Part shown: in pieces, positions 42,811-51,835 of the stretch | Layout of the letters: the number at the start of each line of letters is the position of its first letter | How positions within the stretch are numbered: the first letter of the stretch is position 1 | Assembly: GCF_002414845.1 (NCBI RefSeq) | Contig: NZ_DIAX01000045.1 | Coordinates: 51,848-115,847, forward strand | From: Gordonia sp. UBA5067 | Lineage (GTDB): Bacteria > Actinomycetota > Actinomycetes > Mycobacteriales > Mycobacteriaceae | Length of the DNA stretch: 64,000 nucleotides | Reading direction: 5' to 3' | Notes under the pieces: model-generated | What the model saw: the letters and a program-made list of their open reading frames with translations, nothing else | Database searches by the model: none | Told to the model about the DNA's origin: nothing | Position numbers and translations under genes: made by a program

Positions 42811-44189
42811 AACTCACGAGTTCGGACCAGGCCGACATCGCACCCGGTGACCTGGTTCGGTGGCACGTCGAGCCGGTAGGCAGGGCGGAGTCATTGTCGA
42901 CGCCGCTGTCGGAGAATGAAACCTTCCACCTGGCGTCGAACCACAGCGGTACCCCGGGATGGATCGCGCTGACGCTGGACTACGCCCGGCCGGTCGCGCG
43001 TGCCGCGGTGGATCGGGTGATGCGCACGCTCATCGAGCGCCACGACATGTTGCGATCCCACTTCGCCGCCGTCGACGGCGGCTTCACCCGAGTCGGGTAT
43101 TCGGCGGCGCGAGTAGTCGCCCGCGAAGTCCGGTTGTCGGACGCCCAATCGGGGCCGGCATTCGCCGACGGGCTGATGTCGCAGATAGCCGGGGTGTGCA
43201 ACCCGCTGCGTCCGATGCCGCATTACCTGGCGGCCGTCGAACGACCCGACTCGACGACGGTCATCCTCGCGTTCGATCACTGCTATGTGGACGCGCGGGC
43301 CCTGGCGGTGCTGGGCGCCGAAACCGACGAGTTGCTCGCCGGACGCGAGCTCGGCAAGGCAGAGTCGGGACTGGCGGCGATGAGCCGCACGATCGCGCAT
43401 GACGCGGGCGTCACCCCGGATGATTGGCGGTTGCGCGGCTGGCGCGACTTCTTGGCTGCCGCCGATTGGCGTGTGCCCGAATTTCCGCTCGATCTGGGGC
43501 TCCCGGCGGGCGACACCGCGCCCACCCACACGCAGGTGCGCACCCTGTTGCCGGCTGAGCCGGCCGAGCGCCTGAGCAGTGCTGTTCACCAGTTGGGCGG
43601 TCGGACCTACCCGGCGGTACTTACCTGCGCGGGAAGCGCCATCGCGCGACTGGGCGGGCCGGCCGAACTCGGCGTGGTGATTCCGGTGCCGGTGGTCAAG
43701 TCGTCGCGTGCGGTGGCGTGGCTCGTCGGTAGCGCCCCCCTGCGGGTCGACTGTGCCGGCGCCGGCCTCGCGTCGGCAGTCCAGGTCAACACAGCGCGCC
43801 TCGCGGCCGCCTTGCCGCTTGCGGAGATCGGCCTGACCCCCGTCTATCAGGCGTACGGAGATCGCCTGCGGCGCGCGCGCAGCGATGTGTTCATGATGTC
43901 CTATGTCGACTACACGCGGCTGCCGGGCGCCGATGCCGCCGCGACGGCAGCGCAAATCTCCAGCGAGAAGCAGTCCGATACCGCCCAGTGGTGGTTTTGG
44001 CGCGACCACGCCGGCATCCACGTCCGCGTGCGCCACCCGCATACCGAGCAGGCCGGCCAGGTGATTGCCCGTGCACTGGAGGTGACCGCCGCCCTCATGC
44101 GCGACCTGGCGGGGCCGCCGCCGAATCCGTCGGACCCGGTCGCCGGACGTCCCGGCGCTGGCCAGGTCGACGCTGACCCGCAGGGTTGA
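42807..44189 (+). CDS. PapA-like acyltransferase, copy 3
   Basis: A 460-residue condensation-domain acyltransferase; motif H158-CYV-D162-A, so His and Asp are kept and Gly is Ala as in copy 1. Also visible: [23 protein letters not shown] and [12 protein letters not shown], aligned with the equivalent marks in copies 1 and 2. The GTG overlaps the copy 2 stop as GTGA. The C-terminal 30 residues are Pro/Gly-rich. It ends 30 bases before cysS, which has its own -10. The tight overlaps imply equal synthesis of the three paralogues. Confidence 0.73.
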   Translation: MKLTSSDQADIAPGDLVRWHVEPVGRAESLSTPLSENETFHLASNHSGTPGWIALTLDYARPVARAAVDRVMRTLIERHDMLRSHFAAVDGGFTRVGYSAARVVAREVRLSDAQSGPAFADGLMSQIAGVCNPLRPMPHYLAAVERPDSTTVILAFDHCYVDARALAVLGAETDELLAGRELGKAESGLAAMSRTIAHDAGVTPDDWRLRGWRDFLAAADWRVPEFPLDLGLPAGDTAPTHTQVRTLLPAEPAERLSSAVHQLGGRTYPAVLTCAGSAIARLGGPAELGVVIPVPVVKSSRAVAWLVGSAPLRVDCAGAGLASAVQVNTARLAAALPLAEIGLTPVYQAYGDRLRRARSDVFMMSYVDYTRLPGADAAATAAQISSEKQSDTAQWWFWRDHAGIHVRVRHPHTEQAGQVIARALEVTAALMRDLAGPPPNPSDPVAGRPGAGQVDADPQG

Positions 44190-44204
44190 CTGCGGTTGGT
44201 CCAG

Positions 44205-44210
44205 TATCAT
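44205..44210 (+). promoter_or_regulatory. Leaderless -10 box for cysS
   Basis: TATCAT eight bases before the cysS GTG at 44219. It lies at the right edge of the acyltransferase region and lets cysS be expressed independently. Confidence 0.5.
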
Positions 44211-44218
44211 CGCCAGTC

Positions 44219-45637
44219 GTGACCCTACGCCTGTACGACACCGCGGCCCGCGAGGTCCGCGACTTCACGCCCAGCCACGATGGTCGGGTGACCGTCTATC
44301 TGTGCGGCGCCACCGTGCAGGGGGTCCCACACATCGGACACGTCCGCAGCGGAATCGCTTTCGACGTGCTGCGACGGTGGTTGGCGCACGCGGGCAACGA
44401 CGTCCTGTTCGTTCGCAACGTGACCGACATTGACGACAAGATTCTGCGCAAGGCCGCTGAGGCCGGCCGGCCGTGGTGGGAGTGGGCCGCGACCCACGAG
44501 CGCGCATTCGACGATGCCTATCGCATGCTGGGGGTGCTGCCGCCGTCGGCAGAGCCGCGCGCCACCGGATTCATTCCGCAGATGATCGGGTACATGCGGC
44601 GGCTCATCGATCGCGGACATGCCTACGTCGCTGATGGCAACGTGTATTTCGACGTCCTGAGTCTGCCGTCGTATGGCGCGCTCTCGGGGCACCGGCTCGC
44701 CGACGTGCACCAGGGTGAGAGCGTCGGCATCGGCAAGCGCGACGCACGCGACTTCACGCTCTGGAAGGCGGCCAAGCCCGGGGAGCCGTCGTGGGACACC
44801 CCGTGGGGGCCCGGGCGACCCGGCTGGCACCTGGAGTGCTCGGCGATGGCGACGAGCCTACTCGGACCTGAGTTCGACATCCATTGTGGCGGAATGGATT
44901 TGGTCTTTCCGCATCATGAGAATGAGATCGCCCAGAGTCATGGCGCCGGTGATGGTTTCGCCCGTTACTGGTTGCACAACGGCTGGGTGACGATGAGCGG
45001 CGAGAAAATGAGCAAGTCGCTCGGCAACGTTGTCGCCATTCCCGAGATGCTGCGCAAGGTGCGGGCGGTGGAGCTTCGCTACTACCTCGGCAGCGCGCAC
45101 TACCGGTCGATGCTGGAATACTCCGACGGTGCCCTGGCCGAGGCCGCCACCGCCTACCGGCGGGTGGAGTCCTTTGTGCGCCGGGTCGATTCGCGGGTGG
45201 CGCCGGTGCCGTTGGGCGAAGTGGCCGACGCGTTCACCGTGGCGCTCGACGACGATCTGGGGGTGCCCGCCGGGCTCGCAGTGATCCACAACGCCGTCCG
45301 TTCGGGTAACACGGCGCTGGAGAACGGTGATAGCGATGCCGCTGTCGTGATCGCCGGACAGGTCCGTGCGATGCTGGGGGTTCTCGGCGTTGACCCCATG
45401 GCACCCGAATGGGGCGACGCCCAGGACGATTCGTCGGCGATGAATGCGCTGGATGTGTTGGTGCGCGCCGACCTCGATCGCCGCGCGAAGGCCCGTGCGG
45501 ACAAGGATTGGGCCGTGGCCGACGAGGTCCGCGACCGATTGGTGAAGGCTGGGGTGGAGGTCACCGATACCGCAGAGGGTGCGCAGTGGTCACTGCGCGA
45601 GACAGTATCCCCTCGCTCCGCAGAGACAGGTGTGTAA
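44219..45637 (+). CDS. cysS: Cysteinyl-tRNA synthetase
   Basis: A 472-residue class I synthetase (Rv3580c/CysS1 counterpart). Seen: zinc cysteine in [10 protein letters not shown], the HIGH motif (PHIGHVRSG), LECSAMA and HHENEIAQS zinc-site parts, and KMSKSLGN. I chose the GTG at 44219 rather than the earlier GTG at 44186, as it gives the family N-terminus [15 protein letters not shown] and follows a -10 box. The stop overlaps the next ATG (TAATG). Distinct from the mycothiol ligase MshC, which lacks the long C-terminal part seen here. Confidence 0.93.
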   Translation: MTLRLYDTAAREVRDFTPSHDGRVTVYLCGATVQGVPHIGHVRSGIAFDVLRRWLAHAGNDVLFVRNVTDIDDKILRKAAEAGRPWWEWAATHERAFDDAYRMLGVLPPSAEPRATGFIPQMIGYMRRLIDRGHAYVADGNVYFDVLSLPSYGALSGHRLADVHQGESVGIGKRDARDFTLWKAAKPGEPSWDTPWGPGRPGWHLECSAMATSLLGPEFDIHCGGMDLVFPHHENEIAQSHGAGDGFARYWLHNGWVTMSGEKMSKSLGNVVAIPEMLRKVRAVELRYYLGSAHYRSMLEYSDGALAEAATAYRRVESFVRRVDSRVAPVPLGEVADAFTVALDDDLGVPAGLAVIHNAVRSGNTALENGDSDAAVVIAGQVRAMLGVLGVDPMAPEWGDAQDDSSAMNALDVLVRADLDRRAKARADKDWAVADEVRDRLVKAGVEVTDTAEGAQWSLRETVSPRSAETGV

Positions 45638-46587
45638 TGGCAGGCAATTCCAAGCGGCGCGGCGCGATCCGCAAGTCCGGCACGAAGAAGGGGCAGGTCG
45701 TCGGGTCGGGCGGGCAACGCCGGCGGGGTCTCGAGGCGCGTGGCGCGACTCCCAAGGCCGAGGACCGCGTCTACCATGCCGCGCACAAGCGGGCCAAAGC
45801 CACGCAGCAGCAAGCGGCCACCCGTCGACCGCGCAAGGATGACGACGCCCCCGAGCACGTGCTGGGCCGCAACCCGGTCGTCGAATGCCTGCGTGCCGGT
45901 GTGCCGGCGACCGCGCTGTACCTGGTCACCGGACTCGAGGCCGACGAGCGAGTCGCCGAGGCCGTTCAACTGGCCGGGGCGAAGGGGATCTCGATTCTCG
46001 AGGTGACGAAGAATGAACTGGACCGAATGTCGTCCAACGGGCTGCACCAGGGCATCGGACTGCAAGTCCCCCCGTATGTCTACGCGCACCCGGACGATTT
46101 GATGGCCACCGCGATCGCCTCCGGCGAACCGCCGTTGCTGGTGGCACTCGATAACATCACCGACCCGCGGAATCTGGGGGCGGTCATCCGGTCGGTGGCG
46201 GCGTTCGGCGGGCACGGCGTTCTGATTCCGCAGCGCCGGAGCGCGAGCGTCACCGCGGTCGCGTGGCGGACCAGTGCGGGTGCGGCGGCGCGATTGCCCG
46301 TCGCGCAGGCGCCGAACCTGACCCGATCGCTCAAAGAGTGGGCCAAGGCCGGTGCGCAGATCGTCGGCCTCGACACCGAGGGGGCGGTCAGCCTCGACGA
46401 CTATGACGGCACCGGTCCGACGGTGATCGTGGTCGGCTCCGAGGGCAAGGGTCTGTCGCGATTAGTCCGGGAGACATGCGATTCGGTGCTGTCGATCCCG
46501 ATGGCAGGCAATGTGGAGAGCCTCAACGCCTCGGTCGCCGCCGGGGTCGTGCTCGCCGATTTTGCCCGCCAGCGGCGGCAGGCGTGA
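45637..46587 (+). CDS. rlmB: RlmB-type 23S rRNA 2'-O-ribose methyltransferase (SpoU family)
   Basis: A 316-residue SPOUT-class methyltransferase (Rv3579c counterpart). About 75 basic N-terminal residues ([17 protein letters not shown]) precede a substrate-binding domain starting [15 protein letters not shown]. The trefoil-knot catalytic domain carries motif 1 [22 protein letters not shown], motif 2 [13 protein letters not shown] and motif 3 [18 protein letters not shown]. Probable target is the 23S P-loop guanosine near position 2251; this follows from the family. The ATG shares a base with the cysS stop. Confidence 0.9.
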   Translation: MAGNSKRRGAIRKSGTKKGQVVGSGGQRRRGLEARGATPKAEDRVYHAAHKRAKATQQQAATRRPRKDDDAPEHVLGRNPVVECLRAGVPATALYLVTGLEADERVAEAVQLAGAKGISILEVTKNELDRMSSNGLHQGIGLQVPPYVYAHPDDLMATAIASGEPPLLVALDNITDPRNLGAVIRSVAAFGGHGVLIPQRRSASVTAVAWRTSAGAAARLPVAQAPNLTRSLKEWAKAGAQIVGLDTEGAVSLDDYDGTGPTVIVVGSEGKGLSRLVRETCDSVLSIPMAGNVESLNASVAAGVVLADFARQRRQA

Positions 46588-46648
46588 GCTAGTCCGGCAG
46601 CGTCCGGCACGTCAACCCTCGATCGGAGTGGGTTGAGCGGGCGAGCCG

Positions 46649-47401
46649 TTAGCGGCGAATGACCGGCGCGAGGTTGATGCCGGCGCCGAGAAGTGCGGCA
46701 CGCGTGGCCTGGGCGTGTCCGACGGCTCCGGGGGTGTCGCCGTGCAGGCAGATCGATTTGGCGTCGATGTCGATCCGCGATCCGTCGACCGCGGTGAGTG
46801 TTCCGGTGGTGACCAATTCGACGACGCGCCGGGCGATCTCGGCCGAATCGGTGAGGAGCGCGCCGGCCTCCCCGCGGGGGACCAGCGTGCCGTCGCGGCG
46901 ATAGCCACGATCGGCGAAGGCCTCGGCAATGGTCGACAGCCCCGCATCGCGGGCCAGCGCCAGCACCAGCGACTGGGGCAGCCCCATGACGGCCAGGCGG
47001 GGGTCGACCGAACGGACCGCGGCGACCACGGCGGCCGCCTGCTGCTCGTCGGAGACGATCGTGTTGTATAGCGCGCCATGCGGTTTGACATAGCCGATCT
47101 GTGTGCCGGCGGCCATGGCGAGAGCCGTGAGCGCTCCGATCTGATAAACGATGTCCGCGCGCAGGTCCTCCGTGTCGATGTCCATGTAGCGGCGCCCGAA
47201 TCCCTCGCGGTCCGGGTAGGAGACTTGAGCGCCGATGGCGACTCCCCGGCTGTGTGCTTGCACACACGTGCGGGCGAGGAGTATCGGTGACCCGGCGTGG
47301 AAGCCGCATGCGACGTTTGCGCTGGTGACGACACCAAGCATGGCCTCGTCGTCACCGACTCCCTCACCGAGGTCGGCATTGAGATCGATAGTCGCTACCA
47401 C
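46649..47401 (-). CDS. pxpA: PxpA-like 5-oxoprolinase subunit A (LamB/YcsF family)
   Basis: A 250-residue LamB/YcsF-family protein with the marks of PxpA: DLNADLGEGVGDDEAM, NVACGFHAGSP, VSYPDREGFGRR and KPHGALYN. PxpA works with PxpB and PxpC to open 5-oxoproline to glutamate with ATP. No pxpB or pxpC gene lies in the window, so the partners are elsewhere or absent. The GTG at 47401 lies seven bases after TATCAT on the minus strand. Divergent from a carboxylesterase across 32 bases. Confidence 0.88.
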   Translation of the reverse strand: MVATIDLNADLGEGVGDDEAMLGVVTSANVACGFHAGSPILLARTCVQAHSRGVAIGAQVSYPDREGFGRRYMDIDTEDLRADIVYQIGALTALAMAAGTQIGYVKPHGALYNTIVSDEQQAAAVVAAVRSVDPRLAVMGLPQSLVLALARDAGLSTIAEAFADRGYRRDGTLVPRGEAGALLTDSAEIARRVVELVTTGTLTAVDGSRIDIDAKSICLHGDTPGAVGHAQATRAALLGAGINLAPVIRR

Positions 47402-47433
47402 GAACTCGATGATAGGGGGCCTATCCTGGAACC
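47402..47433. promoter_or_regulatory. Compact divergent leaderless promoter, pxpA/carboxylesterase
   Basis: Only 32 bases part the two start codons. A palindrome GATAGG-GGG-CCTATC (47411-47425) is central. TATCAT (minus, 47414-47409) lies seven bases before the pxpA GTG and TATCCT (plus, 47422-47427) six bases before the carboxylesterase ATG, so one palindrome-bound protein could block both. Confidence 0.55.
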
Positions 47434-49026
47434 ATGACGCCGATGAGTGACATGATCGCGACGGCCGACGGGATAGTGGTCGGTGCGCGCGGCAAGCGGA
47501 CCCGTGCCGGGACGATCAGCTGGAAGGGCATCCCCTTTGCGGCTCCGCCGGTTGGCCCGCGCCGGTTCTTGGCCCCGGAGCCGGTGACACCGTGGAACGG
47601 CAAGCGTGACGCGCGTGCCTACGGCACCGCCGAAGTTCAGGACAAGCTCTACACCGCGGTCGGCCCGGGGCGATTCCAGCCGACCGGCGAAGACTGTCTG
47701 ACCCTCAACGTGTTCTCGCCGGACCGGATTTCGGCGAGCCCGCGGCCGGTGATGGTGTTCATCCACGGTGGCGCCTACCTTCTCGGCACCACCGCGACGC
47801 CGCTCTACGACGGCGCGCTCCTCGCCCGGTCCGGCGACGTCGTCGTCGTCACCGTTCAGTACCGATTCGGTCCGTTCGGCTGTCTGGACTTTTCGCAATA
47901 CTCCGACGCCGGTCGCCGGTTCGACGACAATCTTGGTCTGCGCGATCAGGTCGCGTCGCTGCAATGGGTGCAGCGCAACGTCGCCGCCTTCGGCGGCGAT
48001 CCTGACAATGTCACCGTCTTCGGCGAAAGTGCCGGTGGGTCGTCGGTCACCGCGCTGCTGGCTACACCGGCCGCGAAGGGACTGTTCCACCGCGCGATTG
48101 CGCAGAGTCCGGCCAACGAGCTCAACATATCGGCGGAGGCCGCGGCCCAATTCGCCCAGGAGTTCGTCGCCATGCTCGACGACCCGTCCTACCGGGCGGG
48201 TGACGGTACGGCGGCGATCAGTCCGGAACGGGCACGCGAATTGCTGCAGGGGGCCAGTGCCGCTGAATTGCACCGGGCGGGCAAGCATTTGACCGCCTAC
48301 GCGCCGCAGTCGGGTACCGGCGAGTTCCTCCCGTTTGGTCCGACCTTCGGTACCGAGTTCCTGCCCCAGGATCCCAATCAGGCGGCGCGCGACGGCAACA
48401 CCCACCCGGTGCCGCTCATCATCGGGACCAATCGCGACGAGGCGAACCTTTTCACCAAGGCGATGGGTTTGCTCGGCGACGACTCGGGCGAGGCGGAGAG
48501 TATGCCATTCCCCGAGGGTGACGAGGTCTTTCTCGGTGTCAACGATGCGGCGCACCGGGCCGCACTGTTGCAGGCATACCAGGTCGGTCATCGTGGCGGC
48601 GACCCGATCCATATGCTTGGCGATTCGGTCTTCTGGGGACCGGCGATCGCGTTCGCCGAAGGCCATGCGGCTGCCGGGAATCCGACGTACGTCTACCGCT
48701 ACGACTTCGACACGCTGGTGCTGCGTGCCAGTGGGATGCGGGCCACGCATGCCACCGAGTTGTTCGCGGTGTTCGGGGCGTTCCGGACCGCGATCGGGGC
48801 CGGGCTGGCACTCGGCGACTGGCGCAGCACCGGCAAGATGACCCGAGTCATGCAGGGGCACTGGACGACGTTTGCCCGTACCGGGCGGCCGGAGTTGCAA
48901 TGGACGCCCTACGCCGCCAATCATCGCGACACACTTGTCTTCGACAACCACTCGCGGATAGTGCGCGACCCGTACCCGCAGCGCCGGGAAGCATGGATGC
49001 GCGCGCACGGACTCGTTCCGGCCTGA
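47434..49026 (+). CDS. Type B carboxylesterase
   Basis: A 530-residue type B carboxylesterase/para-nitrobenzyl esterase. Seen: EDCLTLNVF (the EDCL signature), the oxyanion-hole FIHGGAYLLG, nucleophile elbow GESAGGSSV, the acid in GTNRDEANLF, and histidine in ATHATELFAVFG. There is no signal peptide, so it is probably cytosolic. Natural substrate unknown. The start lies six bases after a TATCCT box. The 3' end overlaps the proposed start of the DUF2599 lipoprotein. Confidence 0.88.
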   Translation: MTPMSDMIATADGIVVGARGKRTRAGTISWKGIPFAAPPVGPRRFLAPEPVTPWNGKRDARAYGTAEVQDKLYTAVGPGRFQPTGEDCLTLNVFSPDRISASPRPVMVFIHGGAYLLGTTATPLYDGALLARSGDVVVVTVQYRFGPFGCLDFSQYSDAGRRFDDNLGLRDQVASLQWVQRNVAAFGGDPDNVTVFGESAGGSSVTALLATPAAKGLFHRAIAQSPANELNISAEAAAQFAQEFVAMLDDPSYRAGDGTAAISPERARELLQGASAAELHRAGKHLTAYAPQSGTGEFLPFGPTFGTEFLPQDPNQAARDGNTHPVPLIIGTNRDEANLFTKAMGLLGDDSGEAESMPFPEGDEVFLGVNDAAHRAALLQAYQVGHRGGDPIHMLGDSVFWGPAIAFAEGHAAAGNPTYVYRYDFDTLVLRASGMRATHATELFAVFGAFRTAIGAGLALGDWRSTGKMTRVMQGHWTTFARTGRPELQWTPYAANHRDTLVFDNHSRIVRDPYPQRREAWMRAHGLVPA

Positions 49027-49523
49027 GTGTGCGGGCGCCGCCAGTCGTCGTGGCACTGTCGGCCGTGCTGGTCCTCGGCGGGTGCGGCGGCTCCCCGCGG
49101 GGCAGCGACTACCCGTCGCTGCCACCCGTCGGCGCGAGTCCCGCGCCGGTGGAAAACGGGCCGGCGGAAAACGGGCCGAGTCAACCGGTGACCTACCTGC
49201 CGGCACCGTACATCTCCCGCACCGTGTGGGTCGAGACAACGGTTGGACCGAGCCTTCAGGTCTACCCGACCGATGCCGGCCGTCGGGTGACCGCACCCGA
49301 CGCTCAGGCGAAGGCCTGGCAGGAGGTTGTCGCGATGACGTCGCGCCATGGGCGCTACGGGGCGACCTCGCCGGGTATGCGCGCACAGTTCGACTGTCAC
49401 TGGAACTGGGCCCGCGCCGTCCAGCCGGACAAGCCGTCGTGGAATCTGGAGCCGGGCCGGCCGGTGGTCACCGAGGATCAGATGGTCGCCGCCCGGTGCA
49501 ATCCGGGAGCGGCCGAGGAGTAG
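48993..49523 (+). CDS. DUF2599 lipoprotein
   Basis: A 176-residue secreted lipoprotein with a C-terminal DUF2599 domain. Signal: arginine-rich start, hydrophobic VVVALSAVLVLGGC with lipobox LGGC. A Pro-rich linker contains a duplicated ENGP unit. The DUF2599 domain follows, with VWVETTVGPSLQVYPTD and the conserved QFDCHWNWARAVQPDKPSWN near the C-terminus. Function of DUF2599 is not known to me. I chose the ATG at 48993 for its GGGAAG; a GTG at 49029, beyond the carboxylesterase stop, would still leave a lipoprotein signal. Confidence 0.78.
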   Translation: MDARARTRSGLSVRAPPVVVALSAVLVLGGCGGSPRGSDYPSLPPVGASPAPVENGPAENGPSQPVTYLPAPYISRTVWVETTVGPSLQVYPTDAGRRVTAPDAQAKAWQEVVAMTSRHGRYGATSPGMRAQFDCHWNWARAVQPDKPSWNLEPGRPVVTEDQMVAARCNPGAAEE

Positions 49524-49586
49524 CCGTGGCCGATTGGGCGATTGGCCCGAGAAGCCCAACCCAAGAAGCCCAAGAAGGAGAGAGTC

Positions 49587-50171
49587 ATGACAGAGGCAGT
49601 GTTGACGATCTACCGCGACGGGCTGGACTTCTTCGGGTCGATTGTGCAGGCTGTCCCCGATGGGGCCTGGCAGCGGCCGTCGCCGTGCGCTGGCTGGACG
49701 GCGTCGGACGTCCTCGGGCACGTCGGCGAGACCACCAAGTTGGGGGCCAAGATTCTGGGCGGCTTGCAGGCGGCACCGACCGCCGCGGAGCCGCCCTCGA
49801 CCGCGATCGATGGCGACCCGGTGCTCTGGTGGCTGCAGCAGGCCGGTCAGGTGCGCGCGGCCCTCGACGCCGGAGTCGACCTCGACCGCGAGGTCGTGAG
49901 CCCCATGGGGCGGCGCCCGATACGGGAGGGCATGTCCTTCCCCGCGGCGGACCTCTACTTGCACGGCTGGGATCTGGGCGCGGCAACCGGCAATCCGGTG
50001 ACGATCCCCGGGGATGCGATCGCCTTCATTTCGGGGATGTTCGAGTTCGTCCCCGTGGAGATCACCCGCAGTCCCGGCGTCTTCGGTCCGGCGGTGCAGG
50101 TGGGTGCCGATGCGACGGCGACGCAGCAGCTGATCGCCTTCACCGGTCGAGATCCAGCCTGGTCGCAGTAG
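49587..50171 (+). CDS. TIGR03086/DinB-like mycothiol-dependent-type protein
   Basis: A 194-residue four-helix protein of the TIGR03086 / mycothiol maleylpyruvate isomerase N-domain (DinB-like) group. Marks: PSPCAGWTASDVLGHVGE, with the family W-[ST]-x-x-[DE]-[LV]-x-x-H pattern, and AADLYLHGWDLGAATG near the C-terminus. These hold three metal-binding histidine/aspartate positions. Homologues use mycothiol or bacillithiol as cofactor; the reaction here is unknown. ATG at 49587 has AAGGAGAG upstream. Stands alone between a lipoprotein and a metal importer. Confidence 0.78.
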   Translation: MTEAVLTIYRDGLDFFGSIVQAVPDGAWQRPSPCAGWTASDVLGHVGETTKLGAKILGGLQAAPTAAEPPSTAIDGDPVLWWLQQAGQVRAALDAGVDLDREVVSPMGRRPIREGMSFPAADLYLHGWDLGAATGNPVTIPGDAIAFISGMFEFVPVEITRSPGVFGPAVQVGADATATQQLIAFTGRDPAWSQ

Positions 50172-50208
50172 GCGCGACGCCGTGAGCGAGCAGTCGGAGG
50201 CGCGACCG

Positions 50209-51045
50209 TCAGGTCTGTCCGTGTGCCCGGTTGCGGCCCAGGTAGCGGCAGACCAGGTAGATCACGAACGAGATCGTCGTGACGAACACCGACACCGGAA
50301 GTCCGGGGGCCAGCGACAGGATGAGGCCGCCCACGGCGGCAATCTCGGCGAACAGGATTGCCAGGCCGGTGACTACCGCCGGGTTTGAGGACACGCGCAT
50401 CGCTGCCGCGCCGGGGGTGATGAGCAGTGACATGACCAGGAGGGCGCCGATGATTTGCACGCCCTGCGCGCAGGCCAAACCCATCAGCACGGCGAACACA
50501 ATCGACAAGGTCCGCGTCGGGACTCCGCTGGCCATGGCCACCCGGGGGTCAACGGATGCGAACAACAGCGGCCGGTAGATGACGGCGAGAACGGCGATCA
50601 CCACTCCGGTGGTGACCGCGATGGCGGTCAACCCGCTGATTCCGACACTCACCACCTGGCCGGTGAGCATTGCGAAACCCTTTGACGCATTGCCGTAGAG
50701 CGCAAGGAACAGCACGGCCAGACCCAGGCCGAACGCCATGACGACGCCGATCACCGAATCTCGTTCGCGCGCACGATTGCCGAGAAACCCGAAGGTGAGG
50801 GCAGCGATGACGGCGCCGATGACCCCGCCGATGTTCACGCCGACCCCGGCGAGGAGTGCCGCAGCGGCACCGGTGACGGACAACTCGCTGACACCGTGGA
50901 CGGCGAAGGACATCTGACGTGCGACGATTAACGGTGAGAGCAGCCCGCCGAGGAGGCCGAGGAGCGCCAGGGCCAGCACCGCCTGCTGGACGAAGTCGCG
51001 GGCGAGCAGGTCGCCGGTCGTCGCCAGGTCGAAGAAGCTACCCAC
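50209..51045 (-). CDS. Zinc/manganese ABC transporter permease (ZnuB-like)
   Basis: A 278-residue membrane permease of the ABC-3 family (ZnuB/MntB type) with about seven or eight hydrophobic segments, e.g. AVLALALLGLLGGLLSPLIV, AAALLAGVGVNIGGVIGAVI and GLAILFAEIAAVGGLILSL. Conserved SFAVHGVSELSVTG and ARVAMASGVP-type loop (DPRVAMASGVPTR) are present. I chose the GTG at 51045, which overlaps the ATPase gene by eight bases; a longer frame upstream lies inside that gene. Third gene of the importer operon. Confidence 0.88.
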   Translation of the reverse strand: MGSFFDLATTGDLLARDFVQQAVLALALLGLLGGLLSPLIVARQMSFAVHGVSELSVTGAAAALLAGVGVNIGGVIGAVIAALTFGFLGNRARERDSVIGVVMAFGLGLAVLFLALYGNASKGFAMLTGQVVSVGISGLTAIAVTTGVVIAVLAVIYRPLLFASVDPRVAMASGVPTRTLSIVFAVLMGLACAQGVQIIGALLVMSLLITPGAAAMRVSSNPAVVTGLAILFAEIAAVGGLILSLAPGLPVSVFVTTISFVIYLVCRYLGRNRAHGQT

Positions 51046-51835
51046 CGAGCACCGACTCGTCTGCGCAATGGTGGCCGTCCTCGGCTCCGAGGACGACGAG
51101 CCGAGCACCGATACGTGCGACATCGACGCGGCTGCCGTAGAGCGCGGAGAGGACGTCGGTGGTCATCACTTCATCCGGGGTGCCGATCACGAACCGGCCG
51201 CCAACCAGGTAGAGGACACGGTCGACGTAGGGCAGGACCGGATTAATCTCATGGGTCACGAACACCAGCGCGGTGCCCTCGGTGCGTCGGCGCTGGTCGA
51301 GGAGTTCGAGGATCCGTTGTCCGCTGCCCGGGTCCAAGCTCGACATCGGCTCATCGCAAAGCAACAGTTCTGGGTCGCGGGTCAGGGCCTGCGCGACGCG
51401 CAATCGCTGCTGCTCGCCACCGGAGAGCAAGCCGAATGGACGTGACGCGAATCGCGCTGCGTCCACCTGGGCCACCGCCGCGGCGACGAGTCGCCGTCTG
51501 CGACGGCGATGGCGCCATCCCACGCCCCACGAGGCGCCATCGACGCCGAAGCCGACCAGGTCGAGTCCGCGAACCGCGAGCGGATCGGCGTCGTCGGCAT
51601 GCTGCTGGGGAACGTACCCCACGCTGCCCGCGACCTCGACCGAACCTGCGGTCGCCCGAAGCTGCCCCAACAGCATCCGGAGCAGCGACGTCTTGCCCGA
51701 TCCGTTGGGGCCCAGGACGGCAATGAACTCACCGGGCCGGATCGATAGTGTGAGCCCGCGCCAGAGTGGGCGGCCGCCGAGGGACAGTTCGACGTCGGTC
51801 AGCTCGACGAGCGGACTATCGCGCGGCGTCCTCAC
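51038..51835 (-). CDS. Zinc/manganese ABC transporter ATPase (ZnuC-like)
   Basis: A 265-residue ABC ATPase. Seen: Walker A GPNGSGKTS, Q-loop VPQQHADD, signature LSGGEQQRLRVAQAL, Walker B LLLCDEPMSSLDP, and switch histidine VTHEINPV. An Arg-rich insertion (WRHRRRRRR) stands between Q-loop and signature and is unusual. I chose the GTG at 51835 because it overlaps the upstream stop as GTGA; the frame is open 15 codons further. It energises the permease encoded next. Confidence 0.9.
   Translation of the reverse strand: MRTPRDSPLVELTDVELSLGGRPLWRGLTLSIRPGEFIAVLGPNGSGKTSLLRMLLGQLRATAGSVEVAGSVGYVPQQHADDADPLAVRGLDLVGFGVDGASWGVGWRHRRRRRRLVAAAVAQVDAARFASRPFGLLSGGEQQRLRVAQALTRDPELLLCDEPMSSLDPGSGQRILELLDQRRRTEGTALVFVTHEINPVLPYVDRVLYLVGGRFVIGTPDEVMTTDVLSALYGSRVDVARIGARLVVLGAEDGHHCADESVLGG

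Noticed and set aside
47395-49386. A 663-codon open frame on the minus strand
   Set aside because: It lies opposite the carboxylesterase and DUF2599 genes, is Arg/Gly/Val-rich without any family motif, and is a typical high-GC shadow frame.
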